Source of the DNA: Actinomadura parmotrematis
GTDB lineage: Bacteria > Actinomycetota > Actinomycetes > Streptosporangiales > Streptosporangiaceae
Assembly (NCBI RefSeq): GCF_019458805.1
Contig: NZ_JAIBOA010000013.1
Location: 62,001 to 126,000, forward strand
DNA: 64,000 nt
Reading direction: 5' to 3'
Part shown: one piece after another, positions 23,170-32,023 of the stretch
Layout of the letters: each line of letters opens with the position of its first letter
Numbering within the stretch: position 1 is the first letter of the stretch
Notes under the pieces: model-generated
The model's input: only the letters and a program-made list of their open reading frames with translations
Databases searched by the model: none
Told to the model about the DNA's origin: nothing
Position numbers and translations under genes: made by a program

Positions 23170-24156
23170 GTGCCCCACCGGATCGTGCACATGCAGCGGG
23201 CGCGCGGATCGGCCCGCCGCCCCGTCATGCTCGCCATCGCCGGGGACAGCGCGGCGGGCAAGACGACGCTCACCAAGGGGCTGGTGGAGTGTCTCGGCGA
23301 GGACCGCATGACCGCCGTCTGCGCGGACGACTACCACCGCTACGACCGGACGGAGCGGGCCGGCAAGCCGTTCACGGCCCTGCACCCCGACTGCAACCAC
23401 ATCGACATCATGGAGCAGCACCTGCAGCTGCTGTCCATGGGCGAGCCGATCCTCAAGCCCGTCTACGACCACGCCACCGGCGAGCTGGTGCGGCCCGAGC
23501 TCGTCACGCCGCGCGACTTCGTGATCGTCGAGGGGCTGCTGCCGCTGCACACCCGCCTCGCGCGGGCCTGCTTCGACATCACCGTCTACCTCGACCCGCC
23601 CGAGGAGCTGCGGCACTCCTGGAAGGTCCAGCGCGACTGCGACAAGCGCGGCTACCGGCCCGAGCAGGTCCGCGCCGAGCTGGCCCGCCGCGAGCCCGAG
23701 AGCGCCGCCTACATCCGCCCGCAGCGCCGCTCCGCCGACATCGTCGTCCGGTTCGCGCCGGTCGCCGACCGCGCCGACCCCCCGGGCACGCCGCTGTCGG
23801 CCGAGCTGCTGCTCCGCCCGACGATCGACCACCCCGAGCTCGCGCCCGTCCTGGAGGCGGTCACCTCCCCGGCCGGCGAGAGCCACCGCGAGACCGCGAT
23901 GCACCTGCGGCTGCACCGCGACACCGACGGCCGCCCGGTGGACGCGCTGCACGTCCACGGCTACGTTCGACCCGAGGAGTCGCAGATCATCAAGAAGGCG
24001 ATCTGGGACCGGGTGGACCGGAGCGCGGGCGCCGGCCGCCACCTGGACCCCGCCGCCCTCGGCCGGTACGCCGGCGGTACCAGCGACCCCCTCGCGATCA
24101 CCCAGCTCCTGCTGCTGTACCACCTGCTGGACGCCGATCACCGGCAGGCCGCCTGA
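23170..24156 (+). CDS. prk: Phosphoribulokinase
   Basis: 328 aa from GTG 23170 behind GGAGG (spacing four bases). Makes ribulose-1,5-bisphosphate from ribulose-5-phosphate and ATP, the substrate for Rubisco. P-loop GDSAAGKTT (25-33), ADDYHRYDR (catalytic Asp, ribulose-5-P site), NHIDIMEQHLQLL, ILKPVYDHATGEL and FVIVEGLLPLHTR follow the plant/cyanobacterial-type PRK order. The P-loop cysteine used for thioredoxin switching in chloroplasts is replaced by Ala29 while the second (Cys51) remains, so that disulphide cannot form. Separated from cbbLSX/cbbR by about 3.4 kb holding an oxidoreductase and a two-component pair. Confidence 0.9.
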   Translation: MPHRIVHMQRARGSARRPVMLAIAGDSAAGKTTLTKGLVECLGEDRMTAVCADDYHRYDRTERAGKPFTALHPDCNHIDIMEQHLQLLSMGEPILKPVYDHATGELVRPELVTPRDFVIVEGLLPLHTRLARACFDITVYLDPPEELRHSWKVQRDCDKRGYRPEQVRAELARREPESAAYIRPQRRSADIVVRFAPVADRADPPGTPLSAELLLRPTIDHPELAPVLEAVTSPAGESHRETAMHLRLHRDTDGRPVDALHVHGYVRPEESQIIKKAIWDRVDRSAGAGRHLDPAALGRYAGGTSDPLAITQLLLLYHLLDADHRQAA

Positions 24157-24179
24157 CGGCCCGCCGCCGCAGCGGCGGA

Positions 24180-24215
24180 CCGCACGGGGAGGCCCCGGAC
24201 CCCCGGGCCGTGCGG
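24180..24215. terminator. Hairpin terminator after prk
   Basis: Arms CCGCACGG (24180-24187) and CCGTGCGG (24208-24215) with a G/C-rich, self-complementary interior. A second, long-looped inverted repeat (CCGGGAGGGCG at 24226-24236 with CGCCCTCCCGG at 24273-24283) follows. Both lie between convergent genes, so either strand may use them. Confidence 0.6.
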
Positions 24216-24286
24216 TACCGCGTCGCCGGGAGGGCGCGTCGATCGGCGCTTGATCTCGACCGGGCGCCCGGCCGCCCTCCCGGCCC

Positions 24287-25387
24287 CTATCCGCTCCGCT
24301 CCCCGGCGGGCGCCCCGGCCAGCTCCGCCCAGGGGACGTCGGGGCGCTCCAGCGCCACCACCGCGAGGCTCTGCCCGCCCCGGACGACCTCGCCGGGCTC
24401 GGCGGCGAGCCGGAACCGCGCGTTCGGGCGGTGCGACTCGCCGACGGCGAGCAGCGTGCTGCCGCGCCGCAGCAGGAACACCGCGACGTCCAGCCGCGGC
24501 CACTCCCCCGCGCCCTCGGGCACGTCCACCCGGAACAGCGACGCGTCCGCGTCGAGGGTGCTGGCGAGGTTGTGGTAGATCCCGGCGACGCCGGGGTTGC
24601 GGATCGCGACCGCGACGACCGCCGGGTCGTCGATGTCGACCGGCTCGATGTCGGGGTCGACCAGCCCGAGCGCGTCGGCGATCTCGGCGCGGCGCCCGCC
24701 GTCGTGGACCCCGGCCAGCAGGTGCGGCGGCGAGGCCGCCGACGCCTGCCCGGCCCGCCGCAGGTGCGCGGTGAGCCCGAGCATGACCCGCACCGTCTCG
24801 TCGTCGGTGCGGCCGGTGACGAGGACGGTGCGGGCCGCGGCGGCGCACGCCCGCTCGTAGGCGGTCTCGTCGAAGGCGACGACGTCGTACAGCTCGGGGT
24901 CGGGGTTCTCGCCCGACAGCTGGTCGGGCCAGAACACCGCGACGACCGGCGTCCGCGCGTACGCGGGGTCGGCGCGGAGCTGGCCGATGACGGCGCGCAG
25001 CCCGTCGCGGTCGTAGCCGACCACCACCAGGTGCCGGCGGTGGTGCAGGCGCGCCTGCCCGTTGGCCTTCATGGTCCTGCCCTTCGCCATCCACAGCGTC
25101 AGCTCGGCGAACAGCACGAGGCCCGCGGTGAGCCCGGCCATCACCACGAGCGCGCCGCCGATCCGGCCGCCCGCGGTGACGGGGAACAGGTCGCCGTACC
25201 CGGTGGTGGTGCCGCTGACGAAGAAGTACCAGAGGTAGTTCGCCGGCTGCTTGATCTTGGCGCCGGGCGGCTCGCAGGCCGCGATCAGCGCCCAGCCGGC
25301 CGCGCCGGCGAGCAGCAGCACGAGCACGGGCGCCCGCCAGGAGCGGGTGGTGATCCCGTGGAAGAGGCGCCGGAGCGCGAACTGCAT
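24287..25387 (-). CDS. Two-TM potassium channel with RCK/TrkA-N domain
   Basis: 366 aa from ATG 25387 (GGGAGG upstream). TM1 APVLVLLLAGAAGWALIAA, pore helix plus selectivity filter TTTGYGDLFP, TM2 IGGALVVMAGLTAGLVLFAEL, then a cytosolic Rossmann domain (HLVVVGYDRDGLRAVIGQL ... YDVVAFDETAYERACAAAARTVLVTGRTDDETVRVML) and a C-terminal region ending LLAVGESHRPNARFRLAAEPGEVVRGGQSLAVVAL. Tetrameric K+ channel gated by a cytosolic ligand or nucleotide. The Rossmann motif is VVVGYD rather than GxGxxG, so NAD binding may be altered. Monocistronic. Confidence 0.88.
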   Translation of the reverse strand: MQFALRRLFHGITTRSWRAPVLVLLLAGAAGWALIAACEPPGAKIKQPANYLWYFFVSGTTTGYGDLFPVTAGGRIGGALVVMAGLTAGLVLFAELTLWMAKGRTMKANGQARLHHRRHLVVVGYDRDGLRAVIGQLRADPAYARTPVVAVFWPDQLSGENPDPELYDVVAFDETAYERACAAAARTVLVTGRTDDETVRVMLGLTAHLRRAGQASAASPPHLLAGVHDGGRRAEIADALGLVDPDIEPVDIDDPAVVAVAIRNPGVAGIYHNLASTLDADASLFRVDVPEGAGEWPRLDVAVFLLRRGSTLLAVGESHRPNARFRLAAEPGEVVRGGQSLAVVALERPDVPWAELAGAPAGERSG

Positions 25388-25581
25388 GGACGCCTCCCGG
25401 CCGCCGGCCATCGCGCGCACCGCCGTCCGGTGCGCTGACCGGCCGGTTCGCCGGTCGGTCCGTGGTGGGGCAGCGTCGCAGCCGCCGGACCGCGCGTCAA
25501 GAGCGCCCACGGCGGGGCACGGGGCGGCCACCGTCCGTCACCGGCCCGGTGGCCGGAGCCGGCCACCCGTCCGGCGGGCGG

Positions 25582-25914
25582 TCAGGCGTTCGAGCGGCGG
25601 CGCAGCACCCGGGCGAGGGCGGCCTCGACCTCCTCGGCGAGACCGGGCTCGGTCGCCGAGGCGACCTCGTCGGCCAGCTCGCGCGGGACGGCCGCGCGGG
25701 TGTGGCCGCAGTCGCGGCACTCGATCTCGCCGAGGCGGCACTGGAGCGCGGGCGAGCCGCAGGCCGCGCAGCGGTCCAGGCCGGCCGCCCAGTCGTGGGC
25801 GGTCTGGCACAGCGGGCAGACCAGCACGTGCCGGTCGGCCAGGACCCCGCGCCGCCAGGGGCTCGCGCCGCGGGCGGGGTCGGTCTGCCGTACCCCGCAG
25901 CGGTAGCAGGGCAT
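25582..25914 (-). CDS. Double zinc-ribbon protein
   Basis: 110 aa from ATG 25914 with GGAGG upstream. Four CxxC pairs (CYRC, CPLC, CAAC, CRDC), enough for two zinc ribbons, followed by a helical tail (LADEVASATEPGLAEEVEAALARVLRRR). No catalytic domain; probably a protein- or nucleic-acid-binding adaptor. It lies downstream of ahpE on the same strand (gap 65 bp) and could share its transcript. Confidence 0.75.
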   Translation of the reverse strand: MPCYRCGVRQTDPARGASPWRRGVLADRHVLVCPLCQTAHDWAAGLDRCAACGSPALQCRLGEIECRDCGHTRAAVPRELADEVASATEPGLAEEVEAALARVLRRRSNA

Positions 25915-25979
25915 CACACCTCCAGGGGCGTGCTGGGAGCGGGCCGCGCCCGTCGCGGTGGCGCGGGCGGCCGCTCCGG

Positions 25980-26438
25980 TCACTCGCGGAGCGCGGCGAG
26001 CGCCGTGCGGTACTCGCCGATGTCGCGCGCGTCGGGAACGTCGTGCAGGACGCTCCACCGGACGGCGCCGTCGGTGTCGACCAGGAAGGTGCCGCGCGTC
26101 GCGACGCCCCGGTCCTCGTCGAACACACCGTAGGTGCGGGCCACCCCGCCGTGCGGCCAGAAGTCGGAGAGCAGCGGGAAGGGGAAGTCCTCCTGGTCGG
26201 ACCAGGCGCGCAGCGCGAACACCGAGTCGACCGACACCGCGAGCACCCGCACGCCCTCGCCGAGGGTGGGCAGCTCGTCGCGGAGCGCGGTCAGCTCGCC
26301 GGTGCAGACGCCGCTGAAGGCGAGGGGGTAGAAGACCAGCAGGACGGCCTCGCCGCGCAGCGCCGACAGCCGCACCGGCGTCCCGTGCTGGTCCTTCAGC
26401 TCGAAGTCCGGTGCGGTGTGCCCGATCTGGACGGTCAC
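25980..26438 (-). CDS. ahpE: Peroxiredoxin AhpE (1-Cys type)
   Basis: 152 aa. Thioredoxin-fold peroxidase reducing hydroperoxides and peroxynitrite. Peroxidatic site YPLAFSGVCTGEL with Cys45; this is the only cysteine, so it is a 1-Cys enzyme needing an external thiol such as mycothiol/mycoredoxin. FPLLSDFWPHGGVARTYGVF and GVATRGTFLVD are nearly the same as in mycobacterial AhpE. The order ahpE-DUF3052-(...)-aceE is shared with Mycobacterium and Streptomyces as I remember those maps. Confidence 0.93.
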   Translation of the reverse strand: MTVQIGHTAPDFELKDQHGTPVRLSALRGEAVLLVFYPLAFSGVCTGELTALRDELPTLGEGVRVLAVSVDSVFALRAWSDQEDFPFPLLSDFWPHGGVARTYGVFDEDRGVATRGTFLVDTDGAVRWSVLHDVPDARDIGEYRTALAALRE

Positions 26439-26586
26439 TGCGTCTCCTGGGTCCGTGGGAGCCTCTGCGGGGCCGAGGGCGTGCGTGGCGGACGTGGCGC
26501 CCGCCAGTCCGCCATCTCGGGCCCGGGGTCCGGCGGACCGGCCCCCGCCGCCGGTCGCGGCGGTCGCGGGGGCCGGTGCCCGGTTG

Positions 26587-27015
26587 CTACTTGCGGACCT
26601 TCGGTGCGACCAGCCGGGTCCCCGACCACTCCTTGGCGGCGCTGATGCTGCTCGTCTGGGACAGCCCGGCCGTCTGGGCCGCCTCCCCGATGTCGCTCGG
26701 CTCGACGTGCCCGTCGCGGCCCGCCTTCGGCGTCAGCAGCCAGATCTGGCCGGCGTCGTCGAGCGGGATCATCGCGTCGGTGAGGGCCTCGAACAGGTCG
26801 CCGTCCTCCTCGCGCCACCAGAGCAGCACGATGTCGACGACGTCCTCGTAGTCCTCGTCGGCCAGCTCGTTCCCGGTCACGGCCTCGATCGAGTCGCGCA
26901 GCTCCTCGTCGACGTCGTCGTCGTAACCGATCTCCTGCACCACCTGGCCGGCCTTGAGGCCGAGCCGATCGGCCAGGCTGCGCTCAGACTGCGCCTGACC
27001 CGCGGTCGCGCTCAC
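26587..27015 (-). CDS. DUF3052 protein
   Basis: 142 aa from GTG 27015 behind GGGAGG. The sequence has SLADRLGLKAGQVVQEIGYDDDVDEELRDSIEAVTG, a very acidic middle and VDIVLLWWREEDGDLFEALTDAMIPLDDAGQIWLLTPKAGRDGHVEPSDI, the full pattern of the actinobacteria-specific DUF3052 family. Soluble and acidic. Function unknown; genetically linked to ahpE and aceE across actinobacteria. Confidence 0.9.
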   Translation of the reverse strand: MSATAGQAQSERSLADRLGLKAGQVVQEIGYDDDVDEELRDSIEAVTGNELADEDYEDVVDIVLLWWREEDGDLFEALTDAMIPLDDAGQIWLLTPKAGRDGHVEPSDIGEAAQTAGLSQTSSISAAKEWSGTRLVAPKVRK

Positions 27016-27220
27016 GAAAGTCCTCCCGTTGTCGTCTGTCCGCCCGGTGCCCCTTGCGGGCCGTCGCTGTGCGGTCCTTCCGCACCGGTGCGGTGTTTGC
27101 GGGACAGTCCACACAAGTAAGGGGCCGTCGCGCAAGTGTCTTGGTGGCTTTTGCGGGGCCCATCGTCCCGAATGCGGCCCGCGTCGTCACGGAACACATG
27201 CCGAGCGTAACAACCCACGC

Positions 27221-27634
27221 TCATCCCGCAAGGAAGGACAACCGCACGTGCCGGTCGCGGTTGTCCACGTTGAGGTCGACCAGCGCGACCGACTGCCAGG
27301 TGCCGAGGGCGAGGCGGCCGTCCAGCACCGGGACGGTCGCGTGCGGCGGGACGATCGCCGGCATCACGTGCGAGCGGCCGTGCCCGCGCGAGCCGTGCCG
27401 GTGCCGCCACCGGTCGTCGGCGGGCAGCAGGTCGCCGAGCGCGGCGAGCAGGTCGTCGTCGCTGCCGGCGCCCAGCTCGATGATCGCGACGCCGGCGGTG
27501 GCGTGCGGCACGAACACGTGCAGCAGGCCGTCGCCGCCGTGCGCGGCGGCGAACCGGGCGCACTCGTCGGTGAGGTCGCTCACAGCCTCCCGGTCACCGG
27601 TGGTCACCCTGATCACGGTGCTCTCCATGGGCAT
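27221..27634 (-). CDS. YjbQ/UPF0047 family protein
   Basis: 137 aa. LLHVFVPHATAGVAIIELGAGSDDDLLAALGDLLP and HGRSHVMPAIVPPHATVPVLDGRLALGTWQSVALVDLN are the two conserved halves of UPF0047 (YjbQ) proteins, small trimeric beta proteins with a His-lined metal pocket; E. coli YjbQ shows weak thiamine-phosphate synthase activity. The first Met is used since GGGG sits six bases upstream; Met3 is an alternative. Divergent from aceE. Confidence 0.85.
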   Translation of the reverse strand: MPMESTVIRVTTGDREAVSDLTDECARFAAAHGGDGLLHVFVPHATAGVAIIELGAGSDDDLLAALGDLLPADDRWRHRHGSRGHGRSHVMPAIVPPHATVPVLDGRLALGTWQSVALVDLNVDNRDRHVRLSFLAG

Positions 27635-27839
27635 GGTCTACCCCGCGAGGCGCGCTCGACCCCACCCCGCGCCGGAGGGCGGAAAAACGGGCCGCGCGGG
27701 TACGCAAAGGCCCTCTCACCGGGGACAATGGTTACCGGTTGGTAGAGATGCGTTAGCCGCCACAAACGGCGACGATGGATCACGAACCACGGCGACGAAC
27801 AGTCGTGATAGCTCAGAACGGTAAGCAAGAGGGGACCCC

Positions 27840-30620
27840 GTGGCTTCCGGACGTCAACGCTTTTCGATCATCAGCGACGGCCTGCCGAGCCAGCTCCCAG
27901 ACATCAACCCGGACGAGACCCGGGAGTGGCTGGAGTCGCTGGACACCGTCATCAAGACCCAGGGCCGCGGCAGGGCGCGCTATGTGATGCTCCGGCTCCT
28001 GGAACGGGCGCGGGAGCAGCAGGTCGGCGTGCCGGGCCTGCGCAGCACCGACTTCATCAACTCCATCCCGCCCGAGCGCGAACCCTGGTTCCCCGGCGAC
28101 GAGCACGTGGAGCGGCGCATCCGCGCCTACATCCGCTGGAACGCCGCGATCATGGTGTCCCGGGCCAACCGCCCGAACCTCGGCGTCGGCGGCCACATCG
28201 CCACCTACGCCTCGGCCGCCTCGCTGTACGAGGTCGGCTTCAACCACTTCTTCCGCGGCAAGGACCACGGCGAGTCCGGCGACCAGGTGTTCATCCAGGG
28301 CCACGCGGCGCCCGGCATCTACGCGCGCGCGTTCCTGGAGGGCCGGCTGCCCGAGGAGAAGCTCGACGGGTTCCGCCAGGAGTTCTCCCACCCGGGCGGC
28401 GGCCTGTCGTCCTACCCGCACCCGCGCCTCATGCCGGACTTCTGGGAGTTCCCCACCGTCTCCATGGGCCTCACCGCGATCGACTCGGTGTACCAGGCGC
28501 GGTTCAACCGCTACCTGTACAACCGCAAGATCAAGGACACCTCGCGCTCGCACGTGTGGGCGTTCCTCGGCGACGGCGAGATGGGCGAGCCCGAGTCGCT
28601 CGGCGCCATCGGCCTCGCCGCCCGCGAGGAGCTGGACAACCTCACCTTCGTCGTCAACTGCAACCTGCAGCAGCTGGACGGCCCGGTGCGCGGCAACGGC
28701 AAGATCATCCAGGAGCTGGAGTCGTTCTTCCGCGGCGCCGGCTGGAACGTCATCAAGGTGGTCTGGGGCCGCGACTGGGACCCGATCCTGGCCCAGGACA
28801 CCGACGGCGTGCTCGTCAACAAGATGAACACCACCCCCGACGGGCAGTTCCAGACCTTCACCGTGGAGTCCGGCGAGTACATCCGGGACAAGTTCTTCGG
28901 CGACGACCCGCGGCTCCGCAAGATGGTCGAGCACCTGACCGACGACGACATCCGCAAGCTGTCGCGCGGCGGCCACGACTACCGCAAGATCTACGCGGCG
29001 TTCAAGGCCGCGCGCGAGCACGTCGGCCAGCCGACCGTCATCCTCGCCCACACCATCAAGGGCTGGACGCTCGGCCAGGACTTCGAGGCGCGCAACGCCA
29101 CGCACCAGATGAAGAAGCTCACCAAGGCCGAGCTGAAGGAGTTCCGCGACCGCCTGTACCTCGACATCCCCGACTCGGCGCTGGAGGGCGACCTGCCGCC
29201 CTACTACCACCCGGGCGAGGGCTCCGACGAGATCCAGTACATGCGCGAGCGGCGCGCCGCCCTCGGCGGCTTCCTGCCGAAGCGGGTCACCCGCGCCAGG
29301 GCGCTGAAGCTGCCCGGCGACGAGGTCTACGCCGACCTGAAGAAGGGCTCGGGCAAGCAGAACGTCGCCACCACCATGGCGTTCGTCCGGCTGCTCAAGG
29401 ACCTGATCAAGGACAAGGAGATCGGCGCGCGGTTCGTCCCGATCGCTCCGGACGAGTACCGGACGTTCGGCATGGACGCGATGTTCCCGACCGCCAAGAT
29501 CTACTCGCCGCACGGGCAGACCTACGACGCGGTCGACCGCAAGCTGCTGCTCACCTACAAGGAGTCCGAGCAGGGCCAGATGCTGCACGAGGGCATCAGC
29601 GAGGCCGGCTCGATGGCGTCGGTGATCGCGGCGGGCACGTCCTACGCCACGCACGGCGAGTTCATGATCCCGGTCTACATCTTCTACTCGATGTTCGGGT
29701 TCCAGCGGACCGGCGACCAGATGTGGGCGCTCGGCGACCAGATGGGCCGCGGCTTCCTGCTCGGCGCGACCGCGGGCCGCACCACCCTCACCGGCGAGGG
29801 CCTGCAGCACGCCGACGGGCACTCCCCGCTCCTCGCGGCGACCAACCCGGCGTGCGTCCACTACGACGCGACCTACGCGTTCGAGCTGGCGCACATCACC
29901 AAGGACGCCATCGAGCGGATGTACGGCTCGTCCGAGGAGCACCCGCACGGCGAGGACGTCTTCTACTACCTCACCGTGTACAACGAGCCCTACCAGCAGC
30001 CGGCCGAGCCCGAGGGGCTGGACGTGGCGGGCGTGCTGAAGGGCCTGTACAAGTACCAGGACGCGCCGGACCTCGGGGACGGGGCGCCGAAGGCCAGCAT
30101 CATGTCCTCGGGCGTGGCGGGCCGCTGGGCCGTGCGCGCGCAGCAGCTCCTCGCCGAGGACTGGGGCGTCGCCGCGGACGTGTGGCAGGCCACCTCGTGG
30201 AACGAGCTGACCCGCGAGGCGCAGGCGTGCGACGAGTGGAACCTGCTGCACCCCGACGCCGAGCAGCGCACCCCCTACGTCACCCAGGCGCTCGGCGACG
30301 TCGCCGGGCCGATCGTGGCGGTCACCGACTACATGCGCGCGGTGCCCGACCAGATCGCGAGCTGGGTGCCCGGGGACTTCTCCTCGCTCGGCACCGACGG
30401 GTTCGGGTTCTCCGACACCCGCGCGGCGGCCCGCCGGCACTACCACGTCGACTCGGCGTCGATCGTGCTGGCCGTGCTGACCCGCCTCGCCAGGCAGGGC
30501 GAGGTCAAGCACGAGGTGCTCCAGCAGGCCATCGAGAAGTACCAGCTGGACGCCGACGTCTCGACGGTGTTCGCGGGCGGCGTGCAGAGCGCCGAGAGCA
30601 ACACCGGCGGCGAGGCGTGA
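27840..30620 (+). CDS. aceE: Pyruvate dehydrogenase E1 component, homodimeric type
   Basis: 926 aa, GTG start with AGAGGGG upstream; normal length for the homodimeric E1. Thiamine-diphosphate enzyme decarboxylating pyruvate and acetylating the E2 lipoyl group. GHIATYASAASLYEVGFNHFF, the ThDP/Mg motif (GDGEMGEPESLGAIGLAAREELDNLTFVVNCNLQ, i.e. GDGE...NCN) and C-terminal blocks GISEAGSMASVIAAGTSYATHG and GRTTLTGEGLQHADGHS are all intact. In actinobacteria it works with SucB/DlaT-type E2 and LpdA encoded elsewhere. Monocistronic; terminator at 30645-30693. Confidence 0.97.
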   Translation: MASGRQRFSIISDGLPSQLPDINPDETREWLESLDTVIKTQGRGRARYVMLRLLERAREQQVGVPGLRSTDFINSIPPEREPWFPGDEHVERRIRAYIRWNAAIMVSRANRPNLGVGGHIATYASAASLYEVGFNHFFRGKDHGESGDQVFIQGHAAPGIYARAFLEGRLPEEKLDGFRQEFSHPGGGLSSYPHPRLMPDFWEFPTVSMGLTAIDSVYQARFNRYLYNRKIKDTSRSHVWAFLGDGEMGEPESLGAIGLAAREELDNLTFVVNCNLQQLDGPVRGNGKIIQELESFFRGAGWNVIKVVWGRDWDPILAQDTDGVLVNKMNTTPDGQFQTFTVESGEYIRDKFFGDDPRLRKMVEHLTDDDIRKLSRGGHDYRKIYAAFKAAREHVGQPTVILAHTIKGWTLGQDFEARNATHQMKKLTKAELKEFRDRLYLDIPDSALEGDLPPYYHPGEGSDEIQYMRERRAALGGFLPKRVTRARALKLPGDEVYADLKKGSGKQNVATTMAFVRLLKDLIKDKEIGARFVPIAPDEYRTFGMDAMFPTAKIYSPHGQTYDAVDRKLLLTYKESEQGQMLHEGISEAGSMASVIAAGTSYATHGEFMIPVYIFYSMFGFQRTGDQMWALGDQMGRGFLLGATAGRTTLTGEGLQHADGHSPLLAATNPACVHYDATYAFELAHITKDAIERMYGSSEEHPHGEDVFYYLTVYNEPYQQPAEPEGLDVAGVLKGLYKYQDAPDLGDGAPKASIMSSGVAGRWAVRAQQLLAEDWGVAADVWQATSWNELTREAQACDEWNLLHPDAEQRTPYVTQALGDVAGPIVAVTDYMRAVPDQIASWVPGDFSSLGTDGFGFSDTRAAARRHYHVDSASIVLAVLTRLARQGEVKHEVLQQAIEKYQLDADVSTVFAGGVQSAESNTGGEA

Positions 30621-30644
30621 CCGTCCGCTGAGCCGGGACGCCCC

Positions 30645-30693
30645 GACGGCCCCGGAGCCCACGAAGGTGTAGGTCGTGGACTCCGGGGCCGTC
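30645..30693 (+). terminator. aceE terminator
   Basis: Stem arms GACGGCCCCGGAG (30645-30657) and CTCCGGGGCCGTC (30681-30693), extended after a single C/A mismatch by CCACGA/TCGTGG (30659-30664 with 30674-30679), with a nine-base loop. Twenty-bp stem 25 bases after the aceE stop. Confidence 0.85.
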
Positions 30694-30799
30694 GCACGTC
30701 CGCGGCGGGCCGGCCGGTTGCGGAGGGCCCTCGGCGCCGCGCGGGGCGGGGCGCCGGGCTGTCCGGGGCCGGGGCGACCCGGTGGGGCGGACGGGCGGG

Positions 30800-31177
30800 T
30801 CAGACGGCGGGCGGGGTGAAGACGCCGAAGTGGTGGCCCGCGCTGTCGTGCAGCTGGGCGAAGACCAGGCCGCCCTCGGCGGTCGTCGGCGGGACGATCA
30901 CCTTGCCGCCGAGCGCCTCGGCGCGGGCGACGCTGGCGGCCACGTCCTCGACCACCACATAGAAGATCGCGTAGTCGGGGAAGGCACCGCCGGAGGCGAA
31001 CACCCCGCCGCTCACCTCGCTCGCGCCCGGCGCGGTGATCTCGCTGTAGGCCGGCTCGCCGTCCGCGCCGATCGAGAACGTCCAGTCGAACAGCTCGCCG
31101 TAGAAGCGCTTGGTCTCCTCCGGCCGGTCCGTGCCGATCTCGAACCAGCCCACCGAGTTGTAGGGGACCGTCGCCAT
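30800..31177 (-). CDS. VOC-family (glyoxalase/dioxygenase fold) protein
   Basis: 125 aa with AAGGAGC before the ATG. NSVGWFEIGTDRPEETKRFYGELFDWTFS opens the fold; ADGEPAYSEITAPG and GLVFAQLHDSAGHHFGVFTPP close it. Single VOC module with potential metal ligands Glu/His; activity unknown. Follows the WYL regulator by 85 bp on the same strand, so it may be that regulator's target. Confidence 0.85.
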   Translation of the reverse strand: MATVPYNSVGWFEIGTDRPEETKRFYGELFDWTFSIGADGEPAYSEITAPGASEVSGGVFASGGAFPDYAIFYVVVEDVAASVARAEALGGKVIVPPTTAEGGLVFAQLHDSAGHHFGVFTPPAV

Positions 31178-31262
31178 GTCTGCTCCTTCGTCGCCGGAAT
31201 GCGGTCCCCGCCAGGGTGCGGGGCTCCGGCGACAGCCCTGTGTCGGTGTTTCCGGGGCCGGG

Positions 31263-31967
31263 TCAGCCGAATTCCAGCGCCGTCAGCTCCCCGTGCGGCG
31301 GGTCCTCGCGGAACACCTCGGGGCACCGCTCGGGGGCGGCCTCCTCCAGCAGCGCGGCGCTCTGGACGCGGTCGATGCGGAACACCCGGGCCTCGCCGCG
31401 CAGCCGGCACCAGCCGATCAGGTACCAGGCGCGGGAGGCGGCGGTGAACGCGGCCGGCTCGACGTCGCGCTCGGTGGCGGCGCCCGCGGCGTCGACGTAG
31501 CGGAGGCGCACGACGCGCCGCTCGACCATCGCCTGCTCCAGCACCGCCGGGACGCCGCCGGCCCGCTCGGGCTCGGCGGACGGCAGGAAGTGGATGCGGC
31601 CGGCGAGCTCGCGGGCGGCGGCGCTGTCGGCCGCCGGCATCGCCGCGACGATCTTGTGCAGGCCGGTGCGGGCGGCCCGCGCGTAGGGCGACCCGCCGGC
31701 CCGGCCGAGGGCGATCGCGACGGCGACCGCCTCGGCGGGGGTGAAGTTCAGCGGCGGCAGCGTCCGGCTCTTGTCCAGCGTGTAGCCGCCGTTGCGGCCC
31801 ACGTCGGCGTAGATCGGGACGCCCGCCTGCTGGAGGGCGCTGACGTCGCGCTCGATCGTGCGGACGCTCACCTCGTAGCGCGCGGCGAGCTCCCGCGCGC
31901 TCAGCCGGCGGGGCGCGCACGCGCGCAGCTCCTCCACCAGCGCGTACAACCGGTCGGTGCGGTTCAC
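31263..31967 (-). CDS. WYL-domain transcriptional regulator
   Basis: 234 aa from GTG 31967. N-terminal HTH_11 winged helix (RLYALVEELRACAPRRLSARELAARYEVSVRTIERDVSALQQAGVPI), then a WYL domain with the name-giving segment SRAWYLIGWCRLRGEARVFRIDRV. WYL proteins bind nucleotides or nucleic acids and often repress nearby genes. Lies between an epoxide hydrolase (56 bp upstream) and a VOC gene (85 bp downstream) in one orientation, suggesting a three-gene unit. Confidence 0.88.
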   Translation of the reverse strand: MNRTDRLYALVEELRACAPRRLSARELAARYEVSVRTIERDVSALQQAGVPIYADVGRNGGYTLDKSRTLPPLNFTPAEAVAVAIALGRAGGSPYARAARTGLHKIVAAMPAADSAAARELAGRIHFLPSAEPERAGGVPAVLEQAMVERRVVRLRYVDAAGAATERDVEPAAFTAASRAWYLIGWCRLRGEARVFRIDRVQSAALLEEAAPERCPEVFREDPPHGELTALEFG

Positions 31968-32023
31968 CCTGCGACCGTACGCGCCGCCTCCGACATTTTC
32001 CGGGGACGCCTCCGGGCGGCCGC

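Noticed and set aside
27813..30662. 949-codon open frame antisense to aceE
   Set aside because: Mirror frame caused by extreme G+C bias; its translation is low-complexity Val/Gly/Arg/Ala, while the plus strand encodes a full aceE.
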